From the NCBI RefSeq assembly GCF_021654165.1, contig NZ_JAKFZN010000001.1, positions 744,001-808,000 of the forward strand: 64,000 bases of DNA, given 5' to 3'. Shown here in pieces: positions 54,464-64,000 of this stretch. Numbering within the stretch: position 1 is the stretch's first letter; each line of letters opens with the position of its first letter. A program made the position numbers and the translations under genes. This DNA comes from Nereida sp. MMG025 (GTDB lineage Bacteria > Pseudomonadota > Alphaproteobacteria > Rhodobacterales > Rhodobacteraceae). The notes under the pieces were generated by a model. The model saw nothing but the letters and a program-made list of their open reading frames with translations. It had not been told where the DNA came from and ran no database searches.

Positions 54464-55372
54464 TCACCCCTCAATCACAGCCATAAATTCGCGCCACTCA
54501 CCTTTGCTCATTCCACTGCTCTCTTGGGTCACATTTTCGCCTGCCAGCATGCGGCGCATGCATTCGACACCTTTGCCAGACAGCTGTGCACCGCCCATGC
54601 GGTAATCTTCAAACGCGGAATAGGCGAAGGGCACCCAATCCTTGACGACCTCACAAATCGCATCGGCATACACGCGGATTTCATATTGTGCGTGGGCGTC
54701 CGCCCGCAAACGCAAGAAATGGAACAAGTTGTGCAAATCAACCTTCCAATACCACTGCGTGTAGACATTTGCGGGCAGGTTCATACGGGCCAACTCGCGG
54801 GCAAGCCCTTGCTGGCCATCTTCCGAAATCATCTGCTCGTAATGGTCGTAGGCACGGTTGCTATCGGTCTTGAGGATGTCCAAAACGCGTGCGGCCTCCT
54901 CGCCTTCAAGTGCAGCGCCGCGCCCCTGGTTATTCACAACCGACTGCGCTGCAAGGTGGTCTGGCGCGGGGATATAAAACTCCCGATCCAGAATCGAATA
55001 GCGCGCCGAATATTCGTTTACGTTGGCCGTGCGGTGCCTGATCCACTGACGTGCCACAAAAACAGGCAGCTTCACATGCAATTTGATTTCGCACATCTCA
55101 AAGGGGGTCGAGTGCCAGTGACGCATCAGATACCGGATCAACCCTTCGTCGTTTTGAACCGATTTGGTGCCTTTGCCGTAGCTGACGCGCGCCGCTTGCG
55201 TGATCGCATTGTCATCACCCATATAATCAATGACGCGGATAAACCCATGATCCAAAACAGGTTTTGCCTCGTAAAGATGAGCTTCCATACCCGGCACGGT
55301 GGCCCGAATGGTGTGATGGGACTGACCGCGTTGCGCGTCAATTTCAGCCTGTTGTTCGGGTGTAATGGGCAT
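54464..55372 (-). CDS. thyX: Flavin-dependent thymidylate synthase
   Basis: 302 residues from ATG 55372 ([26 protein letters not shown]). The ThyX signature RHRx7S is Arg112-His113-Arg114 to Ser122 in [20 protein letters not shown] and [16 protein letters not shown] are also conserved. It makes dTMP from dUMP with FAD and methylene-THF. The open frame upstream to 55471 is not part of the family. It lies next to the R-M islet. Confidence 0.95.
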   Translation of the reverse strand: MPITPEQQAEIDAQRGQSHHTIRATVPGMEAHLYEAKPVLDHGFIRVIDYMGDDNAITQAARVSYGKGTKSVQNDEGLIRYLMRHWHSTPFEMCEIKLHVKLPVFVARQWIRHRTANVNEYSARYSILDREFYIPAPDHLAAQSVVNNQGRGAALEGEEAARVLDILKTDSNRAYDHYEQMISEDGQQGLARELARMNLPANVYTQWYWKVDLHNLFHFLRLRADAHAQYEIRVYADAICEVVKDWVPFAYSAFEDYRMGGAQLSGKGVECMRRMLAGENVTQESSGMSKGEWREFMAVIEG

Positions 55373-55548
55373 GCACGGCCTTTCTGAAAACGGAATCAAC
55401 GGAATCGGGTTGGCACCACTATATCTGGGTTCGCTTCGTTGCAAAACAGCGATATAGTGGGCAGGGCTCACCCTTTGCTATGTTGACTTAGAGCATTAAA
55501 AACACGACGATACACACAAAATTAACGAAGAACGGGCAGTGAGAACCA

Positions 55549-56790
55549 ATGACGCGCTTTGCACCCAAATTTATGATCGGCGGGCTTTCCCTTTTGGCAC
55601 TGGCCGCCTGCGGTGGCGACGGGACCAACCCGTTCCTTGTGGATGAAGAAATCACCCAAGAGCTGGAAGAAGGCGATCCCAATGTGGTGGTCGACAATAA
55701 ATTCGCTTGGGACCCTGCCCGCGGCATTACCGCCAACGATGTTCAATATGTTGAAAATGATGACGGCACCCGCGAATTGGTCATCAACAACCTGCCCTTC
55801 GATGGGTCGACCAAAACCTATGATGAAACAGGTGTGACCCTGCCGGGCCATGCTGGTGTCGCCGGCGGCGCAGTCTTTCGCAGCCGTACCGAAACCATTG
55901 GCGGTGTCGAAACAGACGGCGTGATCACCTATTATGCCGTTTACGTTGAAACCGATGTGATACAGGGCGCAGCCGTTGCGGGCGCAGAATGGTTTGATTT
56001 TGGCTACACTGGGGCGAACATTAAACGCGACAGCTATAGCCTGCCCGATGTTGTTGATGGCGTTGGCCCAAGTGAATTCCGCTATAGCGGCGTCTATGCG
56101 GGCACTCGCAAAATAGAGGAAGGCGGCCCTTTGGAACTGACCAGCGGCAAGCTGGATCTTCTGCTCGACATCAAAGACTTCGATCCGGAGGTTGAAGGGT
56201 TGGAAGGTGCGATCACAGGCACGATCTATGACAAACAGTCCCATTACGTTGACGGCACGGTCAAGAATGATCTGCCAGATGTCCTGTTGGCGGTTGTCGA
56301 ATTTGACGCGTCAACAGGCGAATGGACAGCTGGAGAGACGTCAACCATCGTGCCCGAAGGCTTCAGCGTCACCGAAGGCGAATACGAAGGATTGCTGGCA
56401 GGTGATGACGCCAGCGATGTGGGTGGCTTCCAAATTCAGGTCGGCGTCGCCCATGCGGAATTGGTGCGCTTCGAAGTGGTCCAATACACCATCACCGAAC
56501 CCGTTCTGGACGCGGGTGGCAACCCCGTGCTGGACCCTGCAACAGGCAACCCACTTGTTGTTGTGACCGAAGGTGAAGTCTCTGCCCTCGACGAGGCGGC
56601 CCGCGAAGCCGCGCAAGACCTGGTTGATGCGGGCCTTAACGTGCCGCTGATCACTCTGGACCCTGCTGATCTGCCCCCGGGTGCCGTGGTCACAGGCACT
56701 GTCATCGACGACGAGCCGTTTGAAAGCGATTTTAATGCGCAAGAGGTTGGCGTTTTTGTTGGAGAGGTCATCGAAGGCGACTTCGACTGA
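55549..56790 (+). CDS. Surface lipoprotein, transferrin-binding-protein-B-like (Slam substrate candidate)
   Basis: 413 residues. Lipobox L18-A-A-C21 (LALAACGGDG) follows a signal peptide. Beyond a low-complexity Asp/Glu-rich start it is beta-rich with repeated 'GAVFRS...', 'RYSGVYAGT', 'GAITGTIY' and C-terminal 'NAQEVGVFVGEVIE' segments, resembling the handle/barrel segments of TbpB-type surface lipoproteins. The gene directly downstream encodes a Slam-type translocator, 16 bases after its stop codon. No ligand can be inferred; the TbpB label does not mean it binds transferrin. Confidence 0.75.
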   Translation: MTRFAPKFMIGGLSLLALAACGGDGTNPFLVDEEITQELEEGDPNVVVDNKFAWDPARGITANDVQYVENDDGTRELVINNLPFDGSTKTYDETGVTLPGHAGVAGGAVFRSRTETIGGVETDGVITYYAVYVETDVIQGAAVAGAEWFDFGYTGANIKRDSYSLPDVVDGVGPSEFRYSGVYAGTRKIEEGGPLELTSGKLDLLLDIKDFDPEVEGLEGAITGTIYDKQSHYVDGTVKNDLPDVLLAVVEFDASTGEWTAGETSTIVPEGFSVTEGEYEGLLAGDDASDVGGFQIQVGVAHAELVRFEVVQYTITEPVLDAGGNPVLDPATGNPLVVVTEGEVSALDEAAREAAQDLVDAGLNVPLITLDPADLPPGAVVTGTVIDDEPFESDFNAQEVGVFVGEVIEGDFD

Positions 56791-56806
56791 TGCATTTGGC
56801 CCAAGG

Positions 56807-58192
56807 ATGAAGCTGTTTTCCACCTTCTGTTGGGCCATATGCCTTGCGGGGCTGATATCGGCAGCACCCACCGCGCCGTCACTGGCCCAATCCGCCGACA
56901 GTGTCACGTTAAGTGTGGCGCAGGCCCGCAGCCTTGCACTCAACCTGATCCGGCAGAAAAAGCCCCAAGCCGCCCGTGAAATCGCACTTGGGATCTTGCG
57001 CGGTGATCCCGATGACATCCGCGCGCTCCTCATTCTTGCACAGGCCGAAGCACGCCTTGGACAACCTGCCAAGGCACGGTTCGCCGCCCGTCGTGCCTTT
57101 CGCAAATCCGACAAACCAAACGAGAAATATACAGCCGCGGCCCTAGTCGCAGATAGTTTTGCCCAACAAGACAAGCTGAACCAAACGCAAATCTGGCTGC
57201 GCAGAGCCGAATTTTACGCAACCGAGCCACGCCAAAAACAGGCCCTCGCCCGCAGCTACGCAAAAGTCCGCAACGCCAATCCAATACGTCTGCAATTCAG
57301 CTTCAACGTCAAACCCACCGACAATCTAAACAACGCCCCCACCGACGGAACCATCATTATCGGCGGTCTGCCGTTTGAGCTGAGCGGCAGCGGACGGGCC
57401 CTGTCTGGCACCGAATTGTCCTACGGTCTGGACGCCAGCTATTCAAAACCGACCGACGCCGGCAATCGCTGGTCACTGGCCCTGTCGCTGAACGCGCGCG
57501 ACTATCTGCTGTCGTCCGAGGCCAAAAGACAGGCCCCCGATGCGAAAGCCAGCGATTTCGCCTTTCGGGAGGTTAAACTTTCGGGCCGCTACACATGGCT
57601 GAGCCAAGACAAGGGCAGCACATCGGCGGGCCTTTCATTGGGGGCAAACTGGTATGGCGGTGACCGTTTGACCAACAGCATTTCCCTTGATCTGGCGCGC
57701 CGCTGGTTTCTGGATGATCGCACGGTCCTCGACGGACGGCTCAGCTATGCAATCCGCGAACGGCAGGACTCCGAAATACGCAGCTCGGATGTCACTCAGC
57801 TAACCTTGGGCTGGACGCGGGTTTTGGAAAACCGTGACAGGTTGCGCCTGTCGGCCACGCTGATCGATACCGCCTCGGACTCAGCATTTGTGGCCTATGA
57901 TGGCGCGACCCTGAGTGGATCATATGCCCTTGCCGACCCCATCTTCGGCGCGACCACGCGGCTGAACCTGTCGGTCGGGACCCGCAGCTATGACCGTGCA
58001 GTTTCGCTTTATGGGCCTGACCCACGCGCAGATACACAATACAGCGGCGGCGTCAGCCTGTTTTTCAAAGATGCCAGCGTGTTCGGATTCGCGCCAACGG
58101 TCAGCCTGTCGATCTCGCAAACCCAATCCAACCTCGATCTATACGACTCCGAACAGATCGGTCTCTCTTTCGGGATCGGCTCTGTTTTTTGA
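56807..58192 (+). CDS. Slam-family (DUF560) outer-membrane surface-lipoprotein translocator
   Basis: 461 residues from ATG 56807 (MKLFSTFCWAICLAGLISAAPTAPSLAQSADS signal peptide). An N-terminal helical TPR-like region (AQARSLALNLIRQKKPQAAREIALGILRGDPDDIRALLILAQAEARLGQPAKARFAARRAF, residues 35-130) precedes a beta-barrel of alternating strands that ends in an aromatic (GIGSVF). This is the Slam layout. Slam proteins move lipoproteins to the cell surface (type XI secretion). The partner lipoprotein is upstream in the same operon. Confidence 0.85.
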   Translation: MKLFSTFCWAICLAGLISAAPTAPSLAQSADSVTLSVAQARSLALNLIRQKKPQAAREIALGILRGDPDDIRALLILAQAEARLGQPAKARFAARRAFRKSDKPNEKYTAAALVADSFAQQDKLNQTQIWLRRAEFYATEPRQKQALARSYAKVRNANPIRLQFSFNVKPTDNLNNAPTDGTIIIGGLPFELSGSGRALSGTELSYGLDASYSKPTDAGNRWSLALSLNARDYLLSSEAKRQAPDAKASDFAFREVKLSGRYTWLSQDKGSTSAGLSLGANWYGGDRLTNSISLDLARRWFLDDRTVLDGRLSYAIRERQDSEIRSSDVTQLTLGWTRVLENRDRLRLSATLIDTASDSAFVAYDGATLSGSYALADPIFGATTRLNLSVGTRSYDRAVSLYGPDPRADTQYSGGVSLFFKDASVFGFAPTVSLSISQTQSNLDLYDSEQIGLSFGIGSVF

Positions 58193-58263
58193 ACACGCAC
58201 CTCGCATTTAAGCGCGGCCTTGCTAGGTTAACAAAGATGTGCCCACAAAGCGAAAGCAATGAC

Positions 58264-58692
58264 ATGACCCTGAAATATCTGCACACGATGGTCCGCGTGA
58301 AAGACCTTGAAAAATCAATGGCCTTTTATGCGCTGCTCGGCCTGAAGGAAACGCGCCGTTGGGACAATGAAGGCGGCCGATTTACCCTTGTGTTCATGGC
58401 CCCCGAAGGGCAGGAAGAATGCCCTGTCGAATTGACCTATAATTGGGATGGCGACGACGGGCTGCCATCCGACAGCCGCCATTTCGGGCATCTGGCGTAC
58501 CGCGTCGGTAATATTTACCAGCTCTGCCAACACCTGATGGACAATGGTGTGACCATCAATCGCCCGCCGCGCGACGGGCACATGGCCTTTGTCCGCTCGC
58601 CCGACAACATCTCGATCGAGCTGTTGCAAGAAGGCGATGCACTTGCCCCCCAAGAACCATGGGCCAGCATGGAAAACACAGGTCATTGGTAG
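58264..58692 (+). CDS. gloA: Lactoylglutathione lyase (glyoxalase I)
   Basis: 142 residues. VOC fold with the four metal ligands placed as in glyoxalase I: His7, Glu56 (PVELTYNW), His76 (FGHLAYRV), Glu119 (SIELLQ). It converts the methylglyoxal-glutathione hemithioacetal to S-lactoylglutathione. Start ATG 58264 (MTLKYLHTMVRVKDLEKSMAFY). A gor-like glutathione reductase is also encoded at the window start. Its stop lies over the likely start of the DUF1194 gene. Confidence 0.92.
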   Translation: MTLKYLHTMVRVKDLEKSMAFYALLGLKETRRWDNEGGRFTLVFMAPEGQEECPVELTYNWDGDDGLPSDSRHFGHLAYRVGNIYQLCQHLMDNGVTINRPPRDGHMAFVRSPDNISIELLQEGDALAPQEPWASMENTGHW

Positions 58693-59390
58693 CCCTCAAG
58701 ATACCAGCGGCGCTTTGTCTTGCCGCTGTCATGCTGGCAACGCCCGCTTGGTCGGGGTGCCGCTTGGCGCTGGTGCTGGCGGTGGATGTGTCCTCTTCGG
58801 TCGACGCGCGTGAAGATGCGTTGCAGCGCGGTGGCTTGGCCCGCGCGCTGGTGGCACCTGATGTGGTGCGCGCCTTTTTGGCGGGCGGCGATCCCGTGGC
58901 CATCGCCATCTACGAATGGAGCGGGCGTTACCACCAAACGCTGATCCGCGACTGGACCCTGATCACATCACAACAGGATCTGCAGCGCGTATCGACAACC
59001 GTTGCCACCTCTACACGCGCCTACGCTGAATTTCCCACCGCAATGGGCGAAGCGCTTCTTTTTGGGCGCACCCTTCTGGATGACGCCCCCGCTTGCGCCG
59101 CGCAGACCTTGGATATGTCGGGCGATGGCAGCAACAACGAAGGCTTCGGCCCCCGCGAGGTCTATGCCACAGGGGTCTATGACGGGGTCACGGTGAACGG
59201 TTTGGTCGTCAACGCCGCGGAATTTGAGGCCGAAACACAGCTTATCGCGTATTACGCGCAGGATGTGCTGCATGGCCCCTCTGCCTTTTTCGAAGTGGCC
59301 CAAGGGTTTGAGGATTTTGAACGCGCCATGCGCCGCAAACTGGAGCGCGAGGTCTCGGGCCTCGTCGTGGGCGTGTTGGATGTGGATTAG
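58686..59390 (+). CDS. DUF1194 protein, first copy
   Basis: About 234 residues from TTG 58686; an ATG at 58659 would add nine residues. A signal peptide (VALKIPAALCLAAVMLATPAWS) precedes LALVLAVDVSSSVDAREDALQRGGLA, a VWA-like MIDAS motif (DxSxS). YEWSG, SGDGSNNEG and MGEALLFGRTLL are DUF1194 landmarks. It is probably periplasmic; function unknown. It overlaps the second copy by 11 bases. Confidence 0.85.
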   Translation: MVALKIPAALCLAAVMLATPAWSGCRLALVLAVDVSSSVDAREDALQRGGLARALVAPDVVRAFLAGGDPVAIAIYEWSGRYHQTLIRDWTLITSQQDLQRVSTTVATSTRAYAEFPTAMGEALLFGRTLLDDAPACAAQTLDMSGDGSNNEGFGPREVYATGVYDGVTVNGLVVNAAEFEAETQLIAYYAQDVLHGPSAFFEVAQGFEDFERAMRRKLEREVSGLVVGVLDVD

Positions 59391-60087
59391 GGCCGCGCTG
59401 ATCTTTGCAGCAATGGCCGGCAGTGCCTCGGCTGCGTGCCGTCAGGCCCTGTCGCTTGGGATGGATGTGTCAGGGTCGGTCGATGCACAGGAATACCGCT
59501 TGCAACTTGACGGACTGGCCAATGCGCTTGGTGCGCGCGCGGTTCAAGACATCCTTCTGGATATGCCCGAAACACCCGTCGCGCTGCATATCTATGAATG
59601 GAGCGGCCCAAGCCATCAGCGTGTCTTGCTGGATTGGACACCCATCACCGGCCCTTCCGATCTTGCCCGTATCATCACCGTTCTGCGCACCACACAACGG
59701 GTCGCTGCGGATCCGTCCACCGCGCTTGGCACCGCCATGTCCTTTGGCGCAACCGCACTGGACCAAGGCCCCGCGTGTTGGCGCAAGACCCTCGATATAT
59801 CGGGCGATGGCAAGAACAACACAGGCCCCCGCCCCCAAGCCGTGCGCGCCATTCCGCAGATGCAGGGCATCACGATCAACGGTCTGGTCATCGGCTCTGA
59901 CAGTCAAAGGCGCGATGATCAGCGGCAAGGCGATATTGCAGAGCTTTCTGCCTATTACCAAACCCAGGTTGTCCTTGGCCGACAGTCCTTTGTGGAAACC
60001 GCGCTCGGGTTTGAGGCGTTTGAAGCCGCGATGACCCGTAAACTCATACGTGAGTTACAAAGCGTGGCCATCGGCGCGCTTCAATAG
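59380..60087 (+). CDS. DUF1194 protein, second copy
   Basis: 235 residues from ATG 59380 (MWIRAALIFAAMAGSASA signal peptide). QALSLGMDVSGSVDAQEYRLQLDGLANAL repeats the MIDAS pattern of its neighbour, then YEWSGPSHQRVLLDWTPI and ISGDGKNNTGPRPQAVRA. The two genes are tandem paralogues. Its 3' end overlaps the convergent MarR gene by seven bases. No function is known to me for the family. Confidence 0.87.
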   Translation: MWIRAALIFAAMAGSASAACRQALSLGMDVSGSVDAQEYRLQLDGLANALGARAVQDILLDMPETPVALHIYEWSGPSHQRVLLDWTPITGPSDLARIITVLRTTQRVAADPSTALGTAMSFGATALDQGPACWRKTLDISGDGKNNTGPRPQAVRAIPQMQGITINGLVIGSDSQRRDDQRQGDIAELSAYYQTQVVLGRQSFVETALGFEAFEAAMTRKLIRELQSVAIGALQ

Positions 60088-60605
60088 ATATAGCGGATCT
60101 GATCGGTCCAATACCGCTCCACCCGGCGCAGCGCGGTGTTGATACGGTCCAATTCGTCCATATCCAGAACCGCTTTTTGCATCAGCCCTTCGGAATGGCC
60201 TTCAAATAGATCCTTAACCAGTTTGCAAATCATGCGGCCCTTTTCGGTCAGCTTGACGCGCACCGATCTGCGATCCACCTCGCAACGCTGATGGTGCATA
60301 TAACCCATTTCAACCAGTTTTTTGAGGTTATAGCTCACGTTGGAACCCTGATAGTAGCCACGGGTTTTCAATTCACCCGCCGTCACTTCGTTGTCGCCCA
60401 CGTTGAAAAGCAAAAGCGCCTGCACCGAGTTGATCTCAATCACGCCCACGCGCTCAAATTCATCCTTGATCACGTCCAGCAAAAGCCTGTGCAAACGTTC
60501 AACCAGGGCCAAAGCATCCAGATAGCCTGTAACAAACCCTGCATTTGCGCCACCCTGACCAGTCCCTTGGGTGGGGGGCGTCATTTGGCTGTGCATACTC
60601 ATCAT
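60081..60605 (-). CDS. MarR-family transcriptional regulator (LdtR-like)
   Basis: 174 residues. Winged helix: VQALLLFNVGDNEVTAGELKTRGYYQGSNVSYNLKKLVEMGYMHHQRCEVDRRSVRVKLTEKG (residues about 60-125). The acidic, Gln-rich N-terminus and 'ERVGVIEINSVQALLL' match alphaproteobacterial LdtR-like MarR proteins. ATGs at 60605 and 60602 both follow GGAGAAAG; the second has better spacing. It probably represses or activates a cell-envelope gene. Confidence 0.88.
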   Translation of the reverse strand: MMSMHSQMTPPTQGTGQGGANAGFVTGYLDALALVERLHRLLLDVIKDEFERVGVIEINSVQALLLFNVGDNEVTAGELKTRGYYQGSNVSYNLKKLVEMGYMHHQRCEVDRRSVRVKLTEKGRMICKLVKDLFEGHSEGLMQKAVLDMDELDRINTALRRVERYWTDQIRYIY

Positions 60606-60672
60606 CTTTCTCCGACATTGCTGCTCGAAGATAGCGATACCCGCTAATTCGCTAATTCGCCGTTAAAGCGGT

Positions 60673-60972
60673 TCAAGTTTTTTTCAGATGTGCCGCAATA
60701 TCGCTGATCATGTCCAAAAACTCGGGCGGTGTGACCACCTGCCCTGTGACCCATTGGTAAAGATCATGGTCATTTTCAGCCAAAAGCGCATCATAGGTCG
60801 TCAGCTCGTCATCGCTCAGACCTGCCAGATGCGCATCGGCGTAGCCCATCAGAATCACGTCCATCTCCTTGATGCCACGGCGGATGGAACGCATGTAAAG
60901 CCGCTTGATGCGGGTCTCGCGTGGTTCATCTGCGGGGGGCTGTGGCTGCGGGATTTGGGGAAGATCACTCAT
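60673..60972 (-). CDS. sdhE: FAD assembly factor SdhE
   Basis: 99 residues. The RGxxE motif is RRGIKEMDVIL, followed by the helical YADAHLAGLSDDELTTYDALLAENDHDLYQWVTG typical of SdhE/SDHAF2. It helps attach FAD to the succinate dehydrogenase flavoprotein. The first 20 residues are Pro-rich and disordered. It lies two bases after the XRE gene stop, so the two are probably one transcript. Confidence 0.92.
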   Translation of the reverse strand: MSDLPQIPQPQPPADEPRETRIKRLYMRSIRRGIKEMDVILMGYADAHLAGLSDDELTTYDALLAENDHDLYQWVTGQVVTPPEFLDMISDIAAHLKKT

Positions 60973-60974
60973 GC

Positions 60975-61367
60975 CTACGCTCTTAGCGCAGCACGCAACC
61001 TCTTTTCAATGACCCCTGCACGGCGTGCCTGCTTTTCCATCTCGATCCGCACCTTGCGCAATTCCAGCAGCAAATCGTCCACACCTTCGGGAAACGCCTC
61101 TGCATCGGTGCCGGGCGCTTCAATCTCGTCGCCTTCGCCTTCCAGCAGCCAGCGCAGCGATACGCTCAGCAAACCCGCCATCATCGTCAACTTATTGGCG
61201 CGCGGCTCGGACAGATCGTTTTCCCAGTTTTGAAGCGTGACCAATTTGACGCCAAGGCGTTTGGCCAGTTGCTCCTGGCTCATGCCAGCTGCGTCACGTG
61301 CGCCGGCAACCCGATCTCCGAATGTCGATGCCTCGGGGCTGAACCAGTCTTTTGCACTGTCTTCCAT
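60975..61367 (-). CDS. XRE-family transcriptional regulator
   Basis: 130 residues from ATG 61367 (SD AAGGAG). The HTH is FGDRVAGARDAAGMSQEQLAKRLGVKLVTLQNWENDLSEPRANKLTMMAGLLSVSLRWLLEGEGD (residues 16-80), followed by an acidic linker and a coiled-coil tail (VDDLLLELRKVRIEMEKQARRAGVIEKRLRAAL). It is divergent from aspC over 75 bases and may control it. Confidence 0.88.
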   Translation of the reverse strand: MEDSAKDWFSPEASTFGDRVAGARDAAGMSQEQLAKRLGVKLVTLQNWENDLSEPRANKLTMMAGLLSVSLRWLLEGEGDEIEAPGTDAEAFPEGVDDLLLELRKVRIEMEKQARRAGVIEKRLRAALRA

Positions 61368-61394
61368 TGTGATCTCCTTGGGCGTATGGGTTAA

Positions 61395-62645
<1,251 letters not shown>

Positions 62646-62654
62646 AGGGTCGAT

Positions 62655-63065
62655 ATGAGCGCTGAGCTTCCAGAGTATTACTTTCGGGTCCGTGAAAACG
62701 GTGCGCTTGTCTTTCGGGTCGATACCGAAAACCGCCAGCGCCGCATCGAAATGGACCCGATCGCTGTGGTCAACATCCGCAACGGTGAGGTAAAGCCCCA
62801 AGGCGATCGCATCCTGTCGCAAGAAGATCTGGCACGCATCGAAAACTGGATGGCAGACCGCACGGCCCTTCTGGCGCAGCGCGACATCGACGATATCCAC
62901 CGCGCGGTGGATTACCTGAACATCACAACCCAATGGGTGCAGTCCAAAGCCAGTGACGACCAGCTGGAGGATGTGACCGATGCACTGCTCATGGCCATGC
63001 ACGATCTGCGCAGCGTCTTGGTGCGTAAAAAAGCCGACAGGCTAATGGGAAAATCCAAGGGCTGA
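62655..63065 (+). CDS. Conserved hypothetical protein, 136 residues
   Basis: 136 residues: ELPEYYFRVRENGALVFRVDTENRQRRIEMDPIAVVNIRNGEVKPQGDRILSQEDLARIENWM, then helical VDYLNITTQWVQSKASDDQLEDVTDALLMAMHDLRSVLVRKKADRL. It is cytoplasmic and I do not recognise a named domain. It probably shares a transcript with the aminotransferase upstream (nine-base gap). Confidence 0.75.
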   Translation: MSAELPEYYFRVRENGALVFRVDTENRQRRIEMDPIAVVNIRNGEVKPQGDRILSQEDLARIENWMADRTALLAQRDIDDIHRAVDYLNITTQWVQSKASDDQLEDVTDALLMAMHDLRSVLVRKKADRLMGKSKG

Positions 63066-63070
63066 GACGC

Positions 63071-64000
63071 CTACGTGCCCGCCACCTGCACCACATACCG
63101 CGCCGCCCCGCGCCCCCAGAACCGCGTCAGCAGCAAGACCGCTGCGGCCAGCAGGCCCACAACCAATCCAAGCCAGACCCCAACAGCCCCAAGCCCAAGG
63201 GTAAACGCCAGCAGATAAGACGCAGGCAACCCCAGGCCCCAATAGCTGACCGCCGCCATCCACATCGGCGCGCGCGTGTCCTGCACACCGCGCAGCAACC
63301 CAAGGGCAATCACCTGCAACCCGTCTGCAAACTGAAACAGCGCCGCCATATAGATCAGCGTGATGCCGATGGGCAGGATCGCATCGCGCATCGGATCATT
63401 GGGGTCCAAAAACAATCCCACCAAAGCACCTGGCACCGCGATAAACACCGCCACCGCCATGACCGACACACCAAGCGACGTGCCAATGGCAACCTTGCCC
63501 CCAAGCGCCAGACCGTCTGCATCACGCCGCCCCAGGGCGCGGCCCGCCCGCACTGTCGTTGCCTGACTAAGGCCCAGATGGATCATAAAGGTCGCCGTCG
63601 CCACCTGTAGCGCAATGCCGTGGGCCGCCAGCGGCAAGGTGCCAAGCCAGCCCATCAACACGGCCGAGGCCGTAAACAATCCTGTTTCGGCCAGATTGGT
63701 CAGGGCAATCGGCCAGCCCAGTTGAAAAATATGCGCAAACGCCTGCGTATCCCTGCGCCAGATATTTTGGAACAACGCATGCTCGGGCATCACCTTTTGT
63801 GCATACCACGCAAAGAACACCAGCAGGCCAAACTGGATGATCCCACTGGCCAGCGCCGCACCGCGCACCCCCATTTCGGGCGCGCCGAAATTGCCAAAGA
63901 TCAAGGCGTAATTCAGCCCGATGTTGACCACCGCTGCGGCCAGCGTGGCCCACAAGATCGGTTGCGTGCGTTCCATCGCCGCCAGATAGGCGGTCAGTGT
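63071..64000 (-). CDS. MATE-family efflux protein, C-terminal two-thirds (cut by window edge)
   Basis: 310 codons in the window, open at the right end (the frame continues through TLTAYLAAMERTQPILWATLAAAV). There are about eight hydrophobic spans. ALTNLAETGLFTASAVLMGWLGTLPLAAHGIALQVATATFMIHLGLSQATTVRAGRALGRRD is the second MatE repeat with the 'G.....A.HG.A..V....F....G...A.T..VG...G..D' pattern of NorM-type Na+/drug antiporters. Substrate unknown. The start lies beyond position 64000. Confidence 0.92.
   Translation of the reverse strand, partial: TLTAYLAAMERTQPILWATLAAAVVNIGLNYALIFGNFGAPEMGVRGAALASGIIQFGLLVFFAWYAQKVMPEHALFQNIWRRDTQAFAHIFQLGWPIALTNLAETGLFTASAVLMGWLGTLPLAAHGIALQVATATFMIHLGLSQATTVRAGRALGRRDADGLALGGKVAIGTSLGVSVMAVAVFIAVPGALVGLFLDPNDPMRDAILPIGITLIYMAALFQFADGLQVIALGLLRGVQDTRAPMWMAAVSYWGLGLPASYLLAFTLGLGAVGVWLGLVVGLLAAAVLLLTRFWGRGAARYVVQVAGT

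Overview
The window looks like chromosome of a marine alphaproteobacterium of the order Rhodobacterales (Roseobacter group). The basis is moderate-to-high G+C, dense short-gap gene packing, and a gene set typical of that group: an rpiA-gor pair, a pha locus with PhaR and a phasin, DUF2842, DUF1194 and SdhE-type small genes, ThyX, TerB-like proteins and a bufferin operon. I see no rRNA, tRNA, CRISPR array, insertion sequence or prophage. No stretch longer than 300 bases lacks a gene; the largest gaps are about 150-230 bases and hold promoters, terminators and a few repeats.

Layout. 1-6,650: gor (cut by the window), rpiA, sdaA, a DMT permease, thiN and a long acidic protein with a 9-bp minisatellite. 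6,400-10,310: housekeeping genes (DUF2842, purA, secG, pyrG). 10,490-13,643: three TerB-like paralogues interspersed with phzF, rpiB and a DUF1330 gene. 13,660-26,033: a polar amino acid/amine ABC importer followed by two glutamine-synthetase-like ligases around a class I amidotransferase, an amine oxidase-like flavoenzyme, two PLP aminotransferases and a LysR regulator. This is best read as uptake and gamma-glutamylation-type catabolism of an amine. 26,148-30,693: the polyhydroxyalkanoate locus phaR, phaP, phaC (minus) and phaZ (plus). 31,280-42,232: a long minus-strand catabolic cluster with a LacI regulator, HpsN-like histidinol dehydrogenase family enzyme, SDR, bicupin, MetE-like protein, two double-SnoaL proteins, two hydrolases and a GPH symporter. 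42,308-48,925: mixed genes ending in thrS. 49,151-51,687: a bufferin operon (RiPP precursor, MNIO enzyme, partner protein, DoxX). 52,849-54,424: a compact, A+T-richer type II restriction-modification islet next to thyX. 55,549-58,192: a surface lipoprotein with a Slam-type outer-membrane translocator. 58,264-64,000: gloA, two DUF1194 genes, a MarR regulator, sdhE, an XRE regulator, aspC and a truncated MATE exporter.

Signals not explained by the genes: (1) a perfect 43-bp intergenic repeat at 12,798 and 46,818, the second copy upstream of thrS; (2) an exact 18-bp palindrome-like site upstream of both the SDR and the HpsN-like gene, which probably defines the operator of the LacI regulator in that cluster; (3) a perfect 16+16-bp inverted repeat and a related TTCTGCAT-N-TGCA motif upstream of phaP, phaR and phaC, fitting PhaR control; (4) direct repeats spaced exactly 21 bp upstream of a DegT aminotransferase and of a YghU-type transferase. 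The least understood functional unit is the LacI-governed catabolic cluster, whose substrate I cannot name.
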